Shown in pieces: positions 5,281 through 5,797 of a stretch of 5,797 bases of DNA. Under the pieces are notes generated by a model that worked only from the letters and a program-made list of their open reading frames with translations, was not told where the DNA came from and did no database searches. Origin of the DNA: Gammaproteobacteria bacterium (lineage in GTDB: Bacteria > Pseudomonadota > Gammaproteobacteria > Arenicellales > JAHEKD01); the NCBI GenBank assembly GCA_024638545.1, contig JAHEKD010000182.1, forward strand, positions 1 through 5,797. Reading direction: 5' to 3'. The translations under genes and the position numbers were made by a program. Within the stretch, counting starts at the first letter, position 1. Each line of letters opens with the position of its first letter.

Positions 5281-5797
5281 ATTAGTTTACACGGGCATTT
5301 GCAATCAAAACCCGGTCGCACAGACCAGCCGTTTCACGGCGCTTGAAACCTGCCATCACCAGCGTGCTGGCTGCGAACACTACGCTTTGGATACATATTG
5401 TATTTTCTTAATCAACTGAATAGATTATCGATCGCGGCTTAGTCGTGGTCTGACAATCATCTAAAGCTTGTAACGGCAAAAGCCCTCTGGAAACAGACGC
5501 AGACCAGCTTTAGTGCAAGCGCTTGCACCTTAATGATTTTGACTCCTTTGGGTATCACGGTATTCGTCGCAGCGTGTATCAAGTCTTCGCCTGTTGCCGT
5601 GCCAGTACATTTCGCCCGTATATTATTTCCATCCTGACAGTAGTCCTGATTCAGATTGGATAGACTATAGTACACAATTGAAGGTAAAAAATAAATATAG
5701 TAGAGTCGATCGGACAGATCACCTCATCATTTCATCGTAAGCAAGAGCTATTCAGGTTGGAATTCAGAGTTGCTCCTGCAGAATGGCCGAAAAGCGT
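5281..5797. other. Long region without a convincing gene, upstream of the CHAD operon
   Basis: About 517 bases contain only short unsupported frames: 32 codons at 5282-5380 (-, GTG start), 72 codons at 5457-5675 (-, GTG start, no ribosome site) and 34 codons at 5533-5637 (+). None resembles a family I know. Small inverted repeats occur at 5331-5349 (GTTTC/GAAAC) and 5359-5370 (CCAGC/GCTGG), and a strong palindrome at 5513-5528. The stretch at about 5300-5390 is more GC-rich than its AT-rich flanks. This may be a regulatory region or decayed coding sequence. Confidence 0.55.
5513..5528. promoter_or_regulatory. Perfect 16-base palindrome resembling a LacI/GalR-family operator
   Basis: GTGCAAGCGCTTGCAC equals its own reverse complement over all 16 bases. 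Its core TGCAAGCGCTTGCA fits the TGNAANCGNTTNCA form typical of LacI/GalR-family operators (central CG, symmetric AA/TT), the class that includes CcpA cre sites. No LacI-type regulator or sugar gene is in the window, so the target would be a gene beyond the right end or an unrecognised transcript here. The regulator assignment is inference. Confidence 0.5.

Noticed and set aside
5282..5380. 32-codon minus-strand frame just before the CHAD promoter, a possible leader peptide
   Set aside because: GTG start without a ribosome site, and its stop lies upstream of the predicted operon start, so it would not be on the same transcript.
5533..5637. 34-codon plus-strand frame with a lipobox-like VAAC directly after the palindrome
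   Set aside because: No ribosome binding site, lacks the basic residues expected at the start of a lipoprotein signal, and far too short after the cysteine.
5457..5675. 72-codon minus-strand frame with GTG start
   Set aside because: No ribosome site precedes it, composition is unremarkable and it runs through the operator-like palindrome. The segment near residues 36-48 looks mildly like a beta-repeat, but not enough to call a gene remnant.

Overview
The window looks like bacterial chromosome, most likely from a gammaproteobacterium or a related betaproteobacterium. The grounds are the protein families present, Shine-Dalgarno-led genes with tight operon spacing, and a CYTH protein that, from memory, closely resembles the tripolyphosphatase NeuTTM of Nitrosomonas europaea. 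This placement is inference. I see no rRNA, tRNA, CRISPR array, insertion sequence or integrase.

The left half reads rightward. A small tail-anchored-looking hypothetical protein (101-379) is followed by an AT-rich leader holding a TTGA-N6-TCAA palindrome and a consensus ribosome binding site. These precede an unrecognised 135-residue soluble protein (566-973). Next comes a secreted polyhydroxyalkanoate (PHA) depolymerase-type esterase (1080-2129) with an extended -10 promoter candidate. Its catalytic residues are in the order Ser43, Asp139, His173, then oxyanion His266, which is the type 2 arrangement. It ends after the catalytic domain, with no linker or substrate-binding domain.

A 356-base convergent gap (2130-2485) with GC-rich inverted repeats but no convincing gene separates this from a leftward operon. 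In transcription order the operon is a 510-residue protein with a degenerate CYTH-like N-terminus and a CHAD domain (5237-3705), a ParA/MinD-type ATPase (3708-2968, ATGA overlap), and a stand-alone CYTH triphosphate tunnel enzyme (2953-2486, 14-base gap). CHAD domains are known to bind polyphosphate and, in Ralstonia eutropha, to associate with PHA granules. ParA/MinD ATPases position cargo on the nucleoid. CYTH enzymes act on tripolyphosphate or other triphosphates. The simplest joint reading is a granule-associated module: CHAD as the polyphosphate- or granule-binding adaptor, the ParA as the positioning motor, and the CYTH enzyme acting on short polyphosphate. No ParB or parS is visible, so ordinary replicon partitioning is less likely. 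This is the most interesting content of the window, and the functional coupling is inference.

The right end (about 5281-5797) holds no convincing gene. It carries a perfect 16-base palindrome of LacI/GalR-operator form and a few short, unsupported reading frames.
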